Part shown: positions 26,362 through 35,161 of the stretch, one piece after another | Layout: each line of letters starts with the position of its first letter | Numbering within the stretch: position 1 is the stretch's first letter | Assembly (NCBI GenBank): GCA_963700395.1 | Contig: CAVOXI010000002.1 | Location: forward strand, 1-64,000 | Source: Prado023 sp963700395 | Lineage (GTDB): Bacteria > Actinomycetota > Actinomycetes > S36-B12 > CAIYMF01 | Reading direction: 5' to 3' | DNA: 64,000 nucleotides | Program-made: the position numbers and the translations under genes | The notes under the pieces: generated by a model | What the model was told of the DNA's origin: nothing | What the model saw: the letters and a program-made list of their open reading frames with translations, nothing else | Databases searched by the model: none

Positions 26362-26736
26362 TCAGGCAGCCGGGGTCGAGGCGGGCAGCGCAGCGCGCGC
26401 CGTCTCGACCAGCGAGGCGAAGGCCGCCTCGTCGTTCACGGCCAGCTCGGCCAGCATGCGGCGATCGACCTCGACACCCGCGGCCTTCAGGCCCTGGATG
26501 AACCGGTTGTAGGTCATGCCGTGCGCGCGGGACGCGGCGTTGATCCGCTGGATCCACAGGCGACGGAAGTCACCCTTGCGATCCTTGCGGTGGTCATAGG
26601 CGTAGACACCTGAATGGGTGACCTGCTCCTTGGCCTTGCGGTAGAGCCGGGAGCGCTGACCGCGGTAGCCGCTGGCCTTCTCCAGGATCTCGCGGCGCTT
26701 CTTATGGGCGTTGACTGCCCGCTTCACGCGTGCCAC
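26362..26736 (-). CDS. rplT: 50S ribosomal protein L20
   Basis: Large-subunit protein needed early in 50S assembly. The 124-residue product shows the family N-terminus MARVKRAVNAHKKRREIL and the conserved SRLYRKAKEQV, FRRLWIQRINAASR and NRFIQGLKAAGVEVDR blocks. Third gene of infC-rpmI-rplT, 33 bases after rpmI. Confidence 0.97.
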   Translation of the reverse strand: MARVKRAVNAHKKRREILEKASGYRGQRSRLYRKAKEQVTHSGVYAYDHRKDRKGDFRRLWIQRINAASRAHGMTYNRFIQGLKAAGVEVDRRMLAELAVNDEAAFASLVETARAALPASTPAA

Positions 26737-26769
26737 GTGTTACTCCTTCGTGTTCGGGTTCGGGGACAG

Positions 26770-26967
26770 TCAGCGCATGCCGAGCAGGCGCTTGACGTTC
26801 TTGGTGTCTGCGGACGAGACAGCGGAGTCCGCCTGCAGCTTGCGCGAACGCTTGCTCGACTTCACCTCGAGGCGGTGGCGCTTGTTGACCTGCTCGTGCA
26901 TGAGCTTGCCCGAGCCGGTCATCTTGACCCGCTTCTTGGTGCCGCTGTGCGTCTTCATCTTCGGCAT
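26770..26967 (-). CDS. rpmI: 50S ribosomal protein L35
   Basis: A 65-residue basic ribosomal protein beginning MPKMKTHSGTKKRVKMTGSG and ending KRLLGMR, typical of L35. The ATG at 26967 is the family start; the longer in-frame reading from 26988 is not needed. It lies between infC and rplT in the usual operon. Confidence 0.97.
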   Translation of the reverse strand: MPKMKTHSGTKKRVKMTGSGKLMHEQVNKRHRLEVKSSKRSRKLQADSAVSSADTKNVKRLLGMR

Positions 26968-27049
26968 CGTTGCTTCTCCTAGGTTCACCGCGTGCGGGTC
27001 GTGCCGCTGCGGGCTTGTCCGCGATGGTCACCCATCGCGTGGTTCGTGG

Positions 27050-27646
27050 TCAGGCCCCGGACGTGTCCAGGGCCTCGGTGGCTTCCGCTCCCGGGCTCTT
27101 GCGGGCCGCTTCGCGCTCGGCGCGCGCATCCGCCTTCTTCTTGGTCGGGGCCACCACCATGATCATGTTGCGGCCGTCCTGCTTCGGCGAGCTCTCGACG
27201 ATCCCGTACTCGGCGATCTCCTCGGCCATCCTCTGCAGGAGGCGGTATCCGAGCTCGGGCCGGGACTGCTCGCGGCCGCGGAACATGATCGTGATCTTGA
27301 CCTTGTCGCCCTGCTTGAGGAACCGCACCACGTGACCCTTCTTGGTCTCGTAGTCGTGCGGGTCGATCTTCGGACGGAGCTTCATCTCCTTGATGACCGT
27401 GTTGACCTGCTTCTTGCGGTCCTCACGGGCCTTCACTGCCGACTCGTACTTGAACTTGCCGTAGTCCATGAGCTTGCAGACCGGCGGCTTGCCGTCCGGG
27501 GCCACCTCGACCAGGTCGAGGTCAGCCTCGACAGCCAGTCTCAGGGCGTCCTCGATACGGACGATGCCGACCTGCTCGCCATTGGGGCCGACGAGTCGTA
27601 CTTCAGGGACGCGGATCCGATCGTTGATCCGGGGCTCGACGCTGAT
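27050..27646 (-). CDS. infC: translation initiation factor IF-3, ATC start
   Basis: Initiation factor that prevents subunit joining and proofreads start codon and initiator tRNA on the 30S. The full 198-residue protein begins ISVEPRINDRIRVPEVRLVG, the conserved N-domain, and has the C-domain (KVKITIMFRGREQSRPELG). No ATG, GTG or TTG lies upstream in this frame: an in-frame TGA is 24 bases before, and the first ordinary start (GTG at 27505) would remove the whole N-domain. A perfect AAGGAGG lies 4 bases ahead of ATC. A non-canonical start in infC is the basis of autocontrol in E. coli, and this gene probably behaves the same way. Confidence 0.95.
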   Translation of the reverse strand: MSVEPRINDRIRVPEVRLVGPNGEQVGIVRIEDALRLAVEADLDLVEVAPDGKPPVCKLMDYGKFKYESAVKAREDRKKQVNTVIKEMKLRPKIDPHDYETKKGHVVRFLKQGDKVKITIMFRGREQSRPELGYRLLQRMAEEIAEYGIVESSPKQDGRNMIMVVAPTKKKADARAEREAARKSPGAEATEALDTSGA

Positions 27647-27657
27647 GGCGCCTCCTT
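27644..27657 (-). promoter_or_regulatory. ribosome-binding site and ATC start of infC
   Basis: AAGGAGG at 27651-27657 is followed by CGCC and the start codon ATC at 27644-27646. The strong Shine-Dalgarno sequence and the absence of any normal start fix initiation here. IF-3 itself discriminates against such codons, so the site would lower infC translation when IF-3 is abundant. Confidence 0.85.
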
Positions 27658-27921
27658 GGGTCGCGTGTCATGTGCGCGACCGCCGCCGCCCCGGGTTGGG
27701 GTGGCCGGGCCCCTCATGCCGAGAGGCCCACTCACGGGCAGGTGAGCAGGCCTCGAAACGCCGGCGCAGCACCGGCACCGGACGGCTGAACCGTCCGGAT
27801 CACTACCCGACTGCCCAAGGGCCGTCCGGGTGGGAGTTCGAGACCCCTCTTCTCCGCCAACCACCCCCACGGCGCGTGCACCGAGTTGGGGCAGATCGGT
27901 CGTCCATGACAGGGTATCAGG
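27658..27921. other. infC / DUF1844 divergent intergenic region
   Basis: This gap of about 260 bases holds the divergent promoters of infC and the DUF1844 gene, which I cannot place exactly. It contains a hairpin (CCGGACGG, 5-base loop, CCGTCCGG) near 27777-27797. A stretch at 27829-27859 resembles the 3' end of a tRNA-Ser (GTTCGAGAC and CTCCGCCA), but no matching 5' half is found. Confidence 0.4.
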
Positions 27922-28314
27922 ATGACTGAGGTTCCTACGAATCCCGATGGCAGCGCCCAGGCCGGCCCGGACGTGCTCGATCCGCTCGAGGTCCACCAGG
28001 CGGTGCGCGACATCGGCGAGGTCCCGGCGGTCGAGGTCATCACGACGGTGGCCCTGCACCTGATGAGCGCCGCCGCAGTCAAGTGCGGGCTCGGCGAGGA
28101 GGGCGAGGCAGCCCTGGACCTCGATGAGGCGCGCAAGCTCATCAATGCCCTCGCCGGCCTCGTGGTGACCTCAGCACCGGATCTCGGGACCTTCCACGCC
28201 GGGCCGCTGCGAGACGCGCTGAAGTCCCTGCAGCTGGCGTTCCGGGAGGCCTCGGAGTTCCCGGACCCCCCCGGCCAGGGGCCCGGCGAGAAGTTGACCG
28301 GCCCGGTGATCTGA
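27922..28314 (+). CDS. DUF1844 family protein
   Basis: A 130-residue acidic cytoplasmic protein with the DUF1844 core (VEVITTVALHLMSAAAVKCG, then LDEARKLINALAGLV). Its function is unknown. The family is widespread in actinobacteria and is regularly encoded next to infC, divergently as here, suggesting a link to translation or a conserved locus only. It converges with the SseB-like gene 31 bases downstream. Confidence 0.82.
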   Translation: MTEVPTNPDGSAQAGPDVLDPLEVHQAVRDIGEVPAVEVITTVALHLMSAAAVKCGLGEEGEAALDLDEARKLINALAGLVVTSAPDLGTFHAGPLRDALKSLQLAFREASEFPDPPGQGPGEKLTGPVI

Positions 28315-28345
28315 GGCTGGTCCGCGCAGGCCGCCGGCCCGGTCC

Positions 28346-29167
28346 CTACGGGGCGACCGTGACCGCCAGGACCCCGTCGAAGACCTCACGCAACACCGGG
28401 GACTGCGACATCCGGGTGGCGATGACCGCTGCACGCCGTTCGGCCACGCCGGCAGGGAGCTGCTCCGGGAAGCGGACCTCGAGGACCACGCCAGGTGCCA
28501 TCGGGGCCTCGGCGGGGACCGTGTCCACGTGCTCCCCCGGTCCGGCGGCGTCCGAGCCGGCGACTCCCGTCCCGCCTGCTCCCGGCTCGGCGGCCCTCAT
28601 GCCCGCGGCTCCCGGGTCGGTCAGGCGCACCTGGACCTCGCCGCTGGCCAGGACCGGGCCGAGCTCCCCGATGACGGCCGCGCGCACAGCGGGATCTGTC
28701 CACGGCTCGGGCCACGGCTCACCTGAGGCCAGGCGGGCCAGGGCCACCCCCTCGATCCGCACCGCGTGCGCTGAGCCCGGATCGACAAGCAGGGCACGCC
28801 CGCCCTCGGCCAGGACGGCGCCGGCGGCGCGCGAGGCCTCGACCGGAAGGGGACGCGCCGAGGGGTCCCACTCGACCAGGGGGGCCATCCCCGTGAACGC
28901 CAGTCCCGAGGGGCTCCCATCGGCGTCGCGCAGCGAGACGGCAGCCATCGCGCGGTCGGACCCGGCACACGGATCCGCGTCGTCACCCTCCAGCAGGTCA
29001 CCGTCCACCTCGAGCAGCGGGATGAGGAGCCGGTGTGCGGCCAGTTGCGTCACGACGTCGCGGATCCCCGCCGCGCCCGACGCCCGGCGCGCGAGGACCT
29101 CGGCCACGGCCGCAGGCACTGCGCCATCGTCACCGGCGAACGTCCCCGCGCCTGTCAGGTCGCCCAT
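28346..29167 (-). CDS. SseB-like protein
   Basis: A 273-residue cytoplasmic protein with an SseB-type N-terminal domain (residues 15-130: VAEVLARRASGAAGIRDVV, LLIPLLEVDGDL, LAFTGMAPLVEWDP, GGRALLVDPGSAHAVRI). The C-terminal part (VLEVRFPEQLPAGVAERRAAV) resembles the second SseB domain. The two are joined by a Gly/Ala/Glu-rich linker. Function is unknown in actinobacteria. The ATG at 29167 overlaps the end of the carboxyltransferase gene by 13 bases, so the two are probably co-translated. Confidence 0.75.
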   Translation of the reverse strand: MGDLTGAGTFAGDDGAVPAAVAEVLARRASGAAGIRDVVTQLAAHRLLIPLLEVDGDLLEGDDADPCAGSDRAMAAVSLRDADGSPSGLAFTGMAPLVEWDPSARPLPVEASRAAGAVLAEGGRALLVDPGSAHAVRIEGVALARLASGEPWPEPWTDPAVRAAVIGELGPVLASGEVQVRLTDPGAAGMRAAEPGAGGTGVAGSDAAGPGEHVDTVPAEAPMAPGVVLEVRFPEQLPAGVAERRAAVIATRMSQSPVLREVFDGVLAVTVAP

Positions 29168-30639
29168 GCATCGAACCTCTCGAACCGTCGTCGCGGATCC
29201 TGCCCTGCGATCACCTCGCGCAGGGAGGCGGCCACCTCGTCGGCCGCGGCGGACACCCACCCCGGGTCCGACTCGCGCACGACGCGATCGATGAACCCTA
29301 GCTCGGCAAGGGCGTGCACCCCGATCCTCTGATCCCAGGCGACCTGCGCCGGATCGTGGGGACCTGCGTGCCGGATGGCCGCCGCCCCCTCCGGCGCGAG
29401 CGGCGAGACCCACGTGTGTGACCCGGCGACGATTCGGTCCGTGGCGAGCAGCGCCAGCGCGGCTCCCCCCGTTCCCGCACCGAGGAGCAGCGCGACCGTC
29501 GGTGCCGAGACCGACACGAGGTCGAGCATGACGCGCGAGATCTCCCCGGCGATCCCCGACTGCTCCCCCTCGACCGACAGCTGGGCGCCCAGGGTGTCCA
29601 CGATCGTGACGATCGGCAGGTTCCAGCGCTGGGCCAGGGCGATCCCCCGGCGGATCGTCCGCAGGCCGCCGACCGTGAGCGGCTCCCCCGAGCGTCGATC
29701 CGTGGTCGCGGCGACGACCACCGGGATCCCGCGCAGGCGCCCCATGGCGACGAGCGCGCCCTGTGCGACCTGCCCCTGCATCGTGCCGGGCAGGACGACC
29801 GTGTCGGTCAGGTGGTCGGCGAGGAACTGCTCGGAGTCGATCCGATCCGCCCGGCGCGAGACCTGGACGTACTCCCAGAGCTGGGCCGCGGACTCGGGGC
29901 CGCCGGGCACGCGGGCCCTGGCCACGTGCCCGAAGTCCAGGTCCGCGTCGGCCACGGCCCCGAGGCGGTCCGCCCAGAGGCCCAGGATCCTCGCCCAACG
30001 CTCGCGCAACTCGTCCCAGGGCACCACCGCATCGATGAGGCCGCGAGACAGCAGGTTCTCCGCGGTCTGGATCCCCTCCGGGAACGTGTGACCGGTGATC
30101 GCGGTGAATGCCCGGGGGCCGAGGAAGCCCACCATCGCCCCCGGTTCTGCTGTGGTGATGTCGCCCGCGGAGCCCAGCGTGGCCAGGACACCGCCGGTCG
30201 TCGGGCCGCACAGGTGCACGAGGTAGGGCAGCCCCGCGGCCCGGTGCTCGGCCAGGGCGGCGGCTATTGCCACCATCTGGATGAACGCGGGCGCGCCCTC
30301 CTGCATGCGGGTCCCGCCGGAGCGGGGCAATGCCACCAATGGAATTCCCAGGGATGTTGCCTTTCGGACTGCGCCGACAACGAGAGAGGCGGTGGCCACG
30401 CCCACTGATCCGCCGAGAAATCCGAACTCCCAGGCGATGACGGCTGTCGAAACCCCACCGATCAGGACATTTCCGACAAGCACGCCCTCCTCTGATCCGG
30501 AGGCCCGACGAGCTGCCTCCAACTCCTGGGAATATCCGGCGGACAGTGGCTCGGACTGGCCGTATTCAGCACCCCATCTGCAGAACGAATCCGGATCTGC
30601 GATGGCCTGCACGGCCGTGAGAGCGGAGAGCGCGATCAC
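29155..30639 (-). CDS. acetyl-CoA carboxylase carboxyltransferase, fused beta-alpha
   Basis: Transfers carboxyl from biotin to acetyl-CoA for fatty-acid synthesis. The 494-residue protein joins an AccD-like half (residues about 20-240: VGVATASLVVGAVRKATSL, LPRSGGTRMQEGAPAFIQM) to an AccA-like half (GGLRTIRRGIALAQRWNLP, IVDTLGAQLSVEGEQSGIAG). The zinc-ribbon N-terminus of bacterial AccD is missing. The GTG at 30639 is chosen because a TAGTGT box lies 7 bases upstream; a TTG at 30687 would add 16 residues with no homology. No biotin carboxylase gene is nearby. It could use another acyl-CoA substrate. Confidence 0.83.
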   Translation of the reverse strand: MIALSALTAVQAIADPDSFCRWGAEYGQSEPLSAGYSQELEAARRASGSEEGVLVGNVLIGGVSTAVIAWEFGFLGGSVGVATASLVVGAVRKATSLGIPLVALPRSGGTRMQEGAPAFIQMVAIAAALAEHRAAGLPYLVHLCGPTTGGVLATLGSAGDITTAEPGAMVGFLGPRAFTAITGHTFPEGIQTAENLLSRGLIDAVVPWDELRERWARILGLWADRLGAVADADLDFGHVARARVPGGPESAAQLWEYVQVSRRADRIDSEQFLADHLTDTVVLPGTMQGQVAQGALVAMGRLRGIPVVVAATTDRRSGEPLTVGGLRTIRRGIALAQRWNLPIVTIVDTLGAQLSVEGEQSGIAGEISRVMLDLVSVSAPTVALLLGAGTGGAALALLATDRIVAGSHTWVSPLAPEGAAAIRHAGPHDPAQVAWDQRIGVHALAELGFIDRVVRESDPGWVSAAADEVAASLREVIAGQDPRRRFERFDAWAT

Positions 30640-30646
30640 GACCTCG

Positions 30647-30652
30647 ACACTA
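30647..30652 (-). promoter_or_regulatory. -10 box for leaderless carboxyltransferase mRNA
   Basis: TAGTGT on the minus strand ends 7 bases before the GTG at 30639, so the first transcribed base would be at or next to the start codon. No convincing -35 box is seen. Confidence 0.45.
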
Positions 30653-30822
30653 CCGCGGAAGACAATTTGGTAAGAATGCGGGTTCAACGTGCATCATTAC
30701 CCCAAAAGGGTGAATCGTTGTCACCCGAACGGCCGAATTCCAATGCCAGATGGGTGTGGGCAACTTCATCCGGAGGCGCTTCGGTCCGACATGGGGCGTG
30801 GACACCCAGGGAGGACAAGATC

Positions 30823-32678
30823 ATGAGCACAACAGCAAACCGGACGCGGGGAGCAGTGCCGACTCGAGTGGCGGCGGCAGTTGCCGCGCTGACTCTGCTT
30901 GCCCTGCCCGCACCGGCAGGCGCACACGGGCCGGGCCGGACCGTCCTTCTGACGTTGACCGACGGCACGAGCCTGACCCAGCTGGCCGACAATGTCGGTG
31001 CACTGGGGGGACGCGTCCTGGCAACCCTGGATCTCTCTGACTCCCTGCTCGTCGAGCTCCCCACGGGTGTGGGCGCTCCCGCCGGGTCGGCCGTGATCCC
31101 GGATACCCCGATGAAGGTCAACGGGACGCAGACGTACTACAACTCGACGGTGCCCACGTACCGCGAGACGATCGGCGCGCCTGCGGGCTCCGATCGTCGG
31201 CGAGGGTGTCACGGTCGCCCTGGTCGACACCGGCGTCGTCGACGGATGGCTGACTGGACTTCGTCACGTGAAGCACGTGAACGTGTCCGGCGTGGGCCAA
31301 GGGCGACGGCCTCGGCCACGGGACCTTCCTCGCCGGGCATCATCGGCGGCCGCGGCGAGTTCCAGGGCGTGGCCCCGCGCGCGACATCTCTGGACGTCCA
31401 GGTCGCCGACGCCGAGGGCAACACATCGCTGAGCAAGGTCCTCGCCGGCCTGGAGGCGGCCGACCGCGGCGACGCCGACGTCGTCAACATCAGCCTCTCG
31501 ACGCGACAGCCCGCTGCCCCCGACGTTCGACCCGCTGGCCCGGGCGCTGGAGCGACTCTGGGCCGAGGGCGTCACGGTGGTCGCTGCCGCCGGCAACGAC
31601 GGCCCGACGCAAGGGACCGTCGAGCTCCCCCGGCAATGACCCGGTCCTGATCACGGTCGGTGCCCTGGATGAGATCGACAGCCAGGACCGCGAGTGACGA
31701 CACCGTGGCGGACGTTCAGCTCCGCGAGGCACCGTGGCTACCGACGACAAGCCCGATCTCGTCGCACCTGGCGTTTCGCTGGTCTCCACCGCCGCACCCG
31801 GGCAGCATCGCCGTCAAGGAGAACCCCCAGTCGTCTGGTCGGCGACGGCTACATGCGCGGCTCGGGGACGTCGATGTCGGCAGCCGTTGTCTCCGGCGCG
31901 GTGGCCGCGGTCCTCGATGCCAACCCGAAGCTGCACCCCGAACGGGGTCAAGGCGCTCCTCACGGAGACCACCTACTTGACGGGCGCAGCGACGGCGCAG
32001 GCGCAGGGGCCCTGGACCTCCGGGCAGCGGTCGCAGCGGCCCCGAGCGCCGCCGTGAATGTCCCGCAAGGAGTCGCCGACGCTTCAGACGGCGAGTGGGG
32101 GCCGAGCGAGGACGACGCCGAGGCGTGGGCGGCATTCGGCCAGGCATGGCAGGACGGCGACTTCGATGCGCTTGCGACGGGCCTGGTCCTCGCTCAGCCC
32201 GCGGACCCGCATCTGGGCAGCACGCGCCTGGTCGATGGCCGTCGTGCGCCAACGGCCTGGCCTTGATCCGGAGGAGTTCGAGGCTCGGGCCTGGTGCGGC
32301 ACGCGCATGGTCGCGCCGAGGAGTGGCTGGCCCGCGCATGGGCGCACGCGCATGGTCCGCCCGCAGCCTGGAGCGACGACGAGTGGCTGGCCCGCGCATG
32401 GTCCGCAGCGCGCCTGGAGCGATCGAGCGAGTGGCTGGCTCGCGCATGGTCCGCACGCGCCTGGAGCGACGATGACTGGGCCGCCCGGGCATGGTCAGCA
32501 CGCGCCTGGAGCGGTGCGGTCTGGGACGCACGCGCATGGTGCGGCCGCGCGTGGTCGGCGCGGGCGTGGAGCGCCCGGGCCTGGTCGGCACGCGCATGGT
32601 CGCGAGTTCGCGTGGGAGGCCAGGGCATGGTCCGCGCGAGCCTGGTCGACGACAGCCTGGTCGATGGATCCGCAGTAG
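30823..32678 (+). pseudogene. secreted subtilisin-like (S8) protease, multiply frameshifted
   Basis: Secreted serine protease. The ATG follows AGGGAGGA and a Sec signal peptide (VAAAVAALTLLALPAPAGAHG). All three catalytic residues are present but in different frames: Asp in VALVDTGVVD (codon 31225), His in GHGTFLAG (codon 31317), Ser in GSGTSMSAAVVSG (codon 31871). An oxyanion-type Asn sits in AAGNDGP near 31590. At least six indels separate these blocks. The C-terminus is a long run of ARAWS-type pentapeptides, ending STTAWSMDPQ at the TAG 32676-32678. Either this is a true pseudogene or the assembly is poor here; corrected length would be near 618 residues. Confidence 0.75.
32286..32665 (+). 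repeat. ARAWS pentapeptide-coding repeat
   Basis: Imperfect 15-base units (such as GCACGCGCATGGTCG) encode about 18 copies of (A/L)-(A)-R-A-W-(S/C), in places interrupted by DDEWL or DDDWA. The frame is kept by synonymous changes (CGC/CGG, GCA/GCG, TGG fixed). The array is the tail of the S8 protease and switches frame once near 32605. Trp-rich repeats after a secreted protease domain suggest cell-wall or surface binding. Confidence 0.75.
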
Positions 32679-32688
32679 AGTTCTCCAC

Positions 32689-35140
32689 GTGTCCGGAGCA
32701 CGACGGCGTGAGGAAGGAGGCCCACAGGGCCTCCTTCCTCGCACGGTCGGTCGAGAGTCGTCGCGCTGGTCGCTGCTGCTGGGCGCTCTCGGTCCTGCGC
32801 TGGTGATCGTCTGGGTGACCAGACCGTGGATGACGTCCTCAGCCCGGTGAGACTTCTTCAGTCGACGCGCTGGTGGACTGCCGGCTCTTCGTCGTCCTGG
32901 CGGCCGCCGGCGAACTGGTCTCCGTACGGATCTGGCGCGGGACGCACGTCCGAGGACCTCGACTTCCTCGAGGCCGTCCTCGTGGCTGCCGTGCTCACCA
33001 TGCCACCGCTGCCCACTGCTCGCGGCGATCCTGACTGGGCTGCTGGCCGCCAGCGTCATCCAGCGACGGGACTGGTCCAAGACGCTGCTTCAACATCGGG
33101 TCATATGCCACGTCGACCGCGCGCGATGATCCTCATCTACTACACCGTCCTGGTCAGCGGCACAGACCGGTTCAGCGGCAGTCTCGTGCTGGCGCTCGAT
33201 CGCTTGCGACCCTCGTCTTCGCGCTGATCAACACCTGCCTCCTCTCGCCTAGTCTTCCACGTCGTCGGCGGGCTCGAATCCCGCGCAGTACATCGTCGGA
33301 CGAGTGGCAGCTGTCGGGCATCGATGGCCGTGGGCGGTGTCGGCGATCGGCATGACCGCCGTCTTCCTCGCCGAGCAATCGACGCGATGGGCACTCCTGC
33401 CCTTCGTCGCTCCTGCCCGGCCCTCGCCCTGTGGTACGCCTACAGCGCCGCAGCCCAGCACGCAGAGGCCCGTGGAGCGGAACAAGTGGCTGGTCAAGCT
33501 CGGCGGACTGCTCGCGCAGCACGGCCAGGGAACCGCAACCCTCGAGGAGTCCGCGGAGGCCATCCGTCAGATCGTCGGCGCCCCCGAGATGCTGCGTCCT
33601 CGACTCCGGCGACGGAGTTGCGCTCCGAGGATCTGCGGGCCGAGCGCATCCTCTCGTCGACCTGGTCGCAGCAAGGACCTCGACCGCTCGAGGCCGACGA
33701 GTTGCCCGAGGGGTGGCAGGTCGGGATTCGTGACCCGCCTCGACATGGGCACGGCCAACCCCGGTGCGCTTCTCCTCGGTTCCATGGATCGCTACCGCCA
33801 CAGCCGCATCACCGGTCGGACCCGCGGGTGGTCGCTGCAGGAGGCCGATGCTCCGGTGCTGGGCGCCCTGGTGGCCGCCGTCGGGAGCGCGATGAGGGCT
33901 GGGGCGGCCTTCAGCGCCCTGTCCGAGGAGACCGCCAAGCTGACAGCCGTCGTCGACAACACCTCCGACGGCATCGCGATGGTCGACGATGCCGGCCAGG
34001 TGCGCCTGTGGAGCCAGACGATGGCCCGGATGACCGGCGTGGAAGCCGACGAGCTCCGCAGCCGGGTCGAGGAGGCGCCCGCGATCGTTCAGACCCTCAT
34101 CAGGGCCTCGGAGCACCAGGAGATCCGGGAGGACGGGACCCCCGCTCCCGCACGCGCACGACTGGTCCGAGCCGACGGTGAGGAGCTCGAGGTCACGATC
34201 TCCGCCGTCCGCGTGCGTGAGGCAGTGACGTCGTCGAACGCCGACACCACGGGCTGGGTGAGCATCCTCACGGTCCACGACGAGACACGTGAGCGCCGCG
34301 TGGAACGCATGAAGAACGACTTCGTCGCGACCATCTCCCACGAGTTGCGCACGCCCATCACTCCGATCAAGGGCTACGCCCACCTCCTGGCCACGAACGG
34401 CGACCGGATGGCCCCCGAGAAGCGCACGGCCGCCCTGCAGATGATCTCCGACAGCTCTGACCGGCTTGCCCGGCTCGTCGACGACCTGCTCATGGCATCG
34501 AAGGTGTCCGGCGGCACCCGGCTTGCCATCGAGATGGGCGTCGAGGACCTGGACACCATCGTCCGGCGCGCCGTGTCGACCTTCCCGAAGATGGCCGACC
34601 GGATCACCGTGGAACTTCCGGAGGAGACGCGTGCAGGTCAGGTGCGACCGGGATCGCGCCGAGCAGTGCCTGTCGAACCTCCTCGGCAACGCGGAGAAGT
34701 ACACGCCCGCCGACTCCCCCATCGAGATCCGCGCCGAGGTGACCGGGACCCAGGTGCACATCCACGTCCGCGACAGGGGCCCGGGGATCCCGACCTCCGA
34801 TCAGGGGCGCGTGTTCGAGCGGTTCTACCGGCGCGAGGACCCGTTCACCATGCGGACCGGCGGAGCAGGGCTCGGCCTGCACATCGCCAGGGAGCTGGCG
34901 GTCGCGATGGGCGGTGGGCTGACGCTCCACACTCCTGCGACGGGCCCTGGGGCGGAGTTCGTCCTGCACCTGGTCACCAAGGAGGCGCCTGAGGTGTCCG
35001 TCCCGCAGGCGCCGCCACACAGAGCCTCCCCAAGCGCAGCCGGGAACGCCTCGACACCCATGCGCAACCCGTTAGCGGGGCACGCCCCCGATGGTGACAC
35101 GATGGACCAGCCCCAAGGCTCCCCCTTGGCGGCGAAGTGA
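32689..35140 (+). pseudogene. membrane PAS sensor histidine kinase, multiply frameshifted
   Basis: Membrane sensor kinase. The GTG at 32689 lies 7 bases after a TAGAGT box that overlaps the protease stop. The N-terminal region (about 32750-33460) is hydrophobic with several likely helices (WSLLLGALGPALVIVWV, WPWAVSAIGMTAVFLAEQ) split over frames. It is followed by a GAF-like region, a PAS domain (LTAVVDNTSDGIAMVDDAG), HisKA with the phospho-His in FVATISHELRTPITP, and the ATPase (NLLGNAEKYTP, DRGPGIP, GAGLGLHIA). One more shift lies near 34640. From 33700 to 34640 the frame is intact. At least seven indels in total. It probably pairs with the regulator 21 bases downstream. Confidence 0.78.
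32710..32740 (+). terminator. 14-bp perfect hairpin at protease/kinase junction
   Basis: GAGGAAGGAGGCCC and GGGCCTCCTTCCTC form a perfect 14-bp stem around the loop ACA, 32 bases after the protease stop and 21 bases after the proposed kinase start. It has no T-run. It could end the protease transcript, or act on kinase translation since it lies in codons 8-18 of that gene. Confidence 0.55.
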
Positions 35141-35161
35141 TGGACGCATGAAGGAGCCCCG

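Noticed and set aside
27775..27862. Complete tRNA-Ser gene on the plus strand
   Set aside because: No acceptor 5' strand complementary to CTTCTCC and no anticodon arm are found in the preceding 100 bases.
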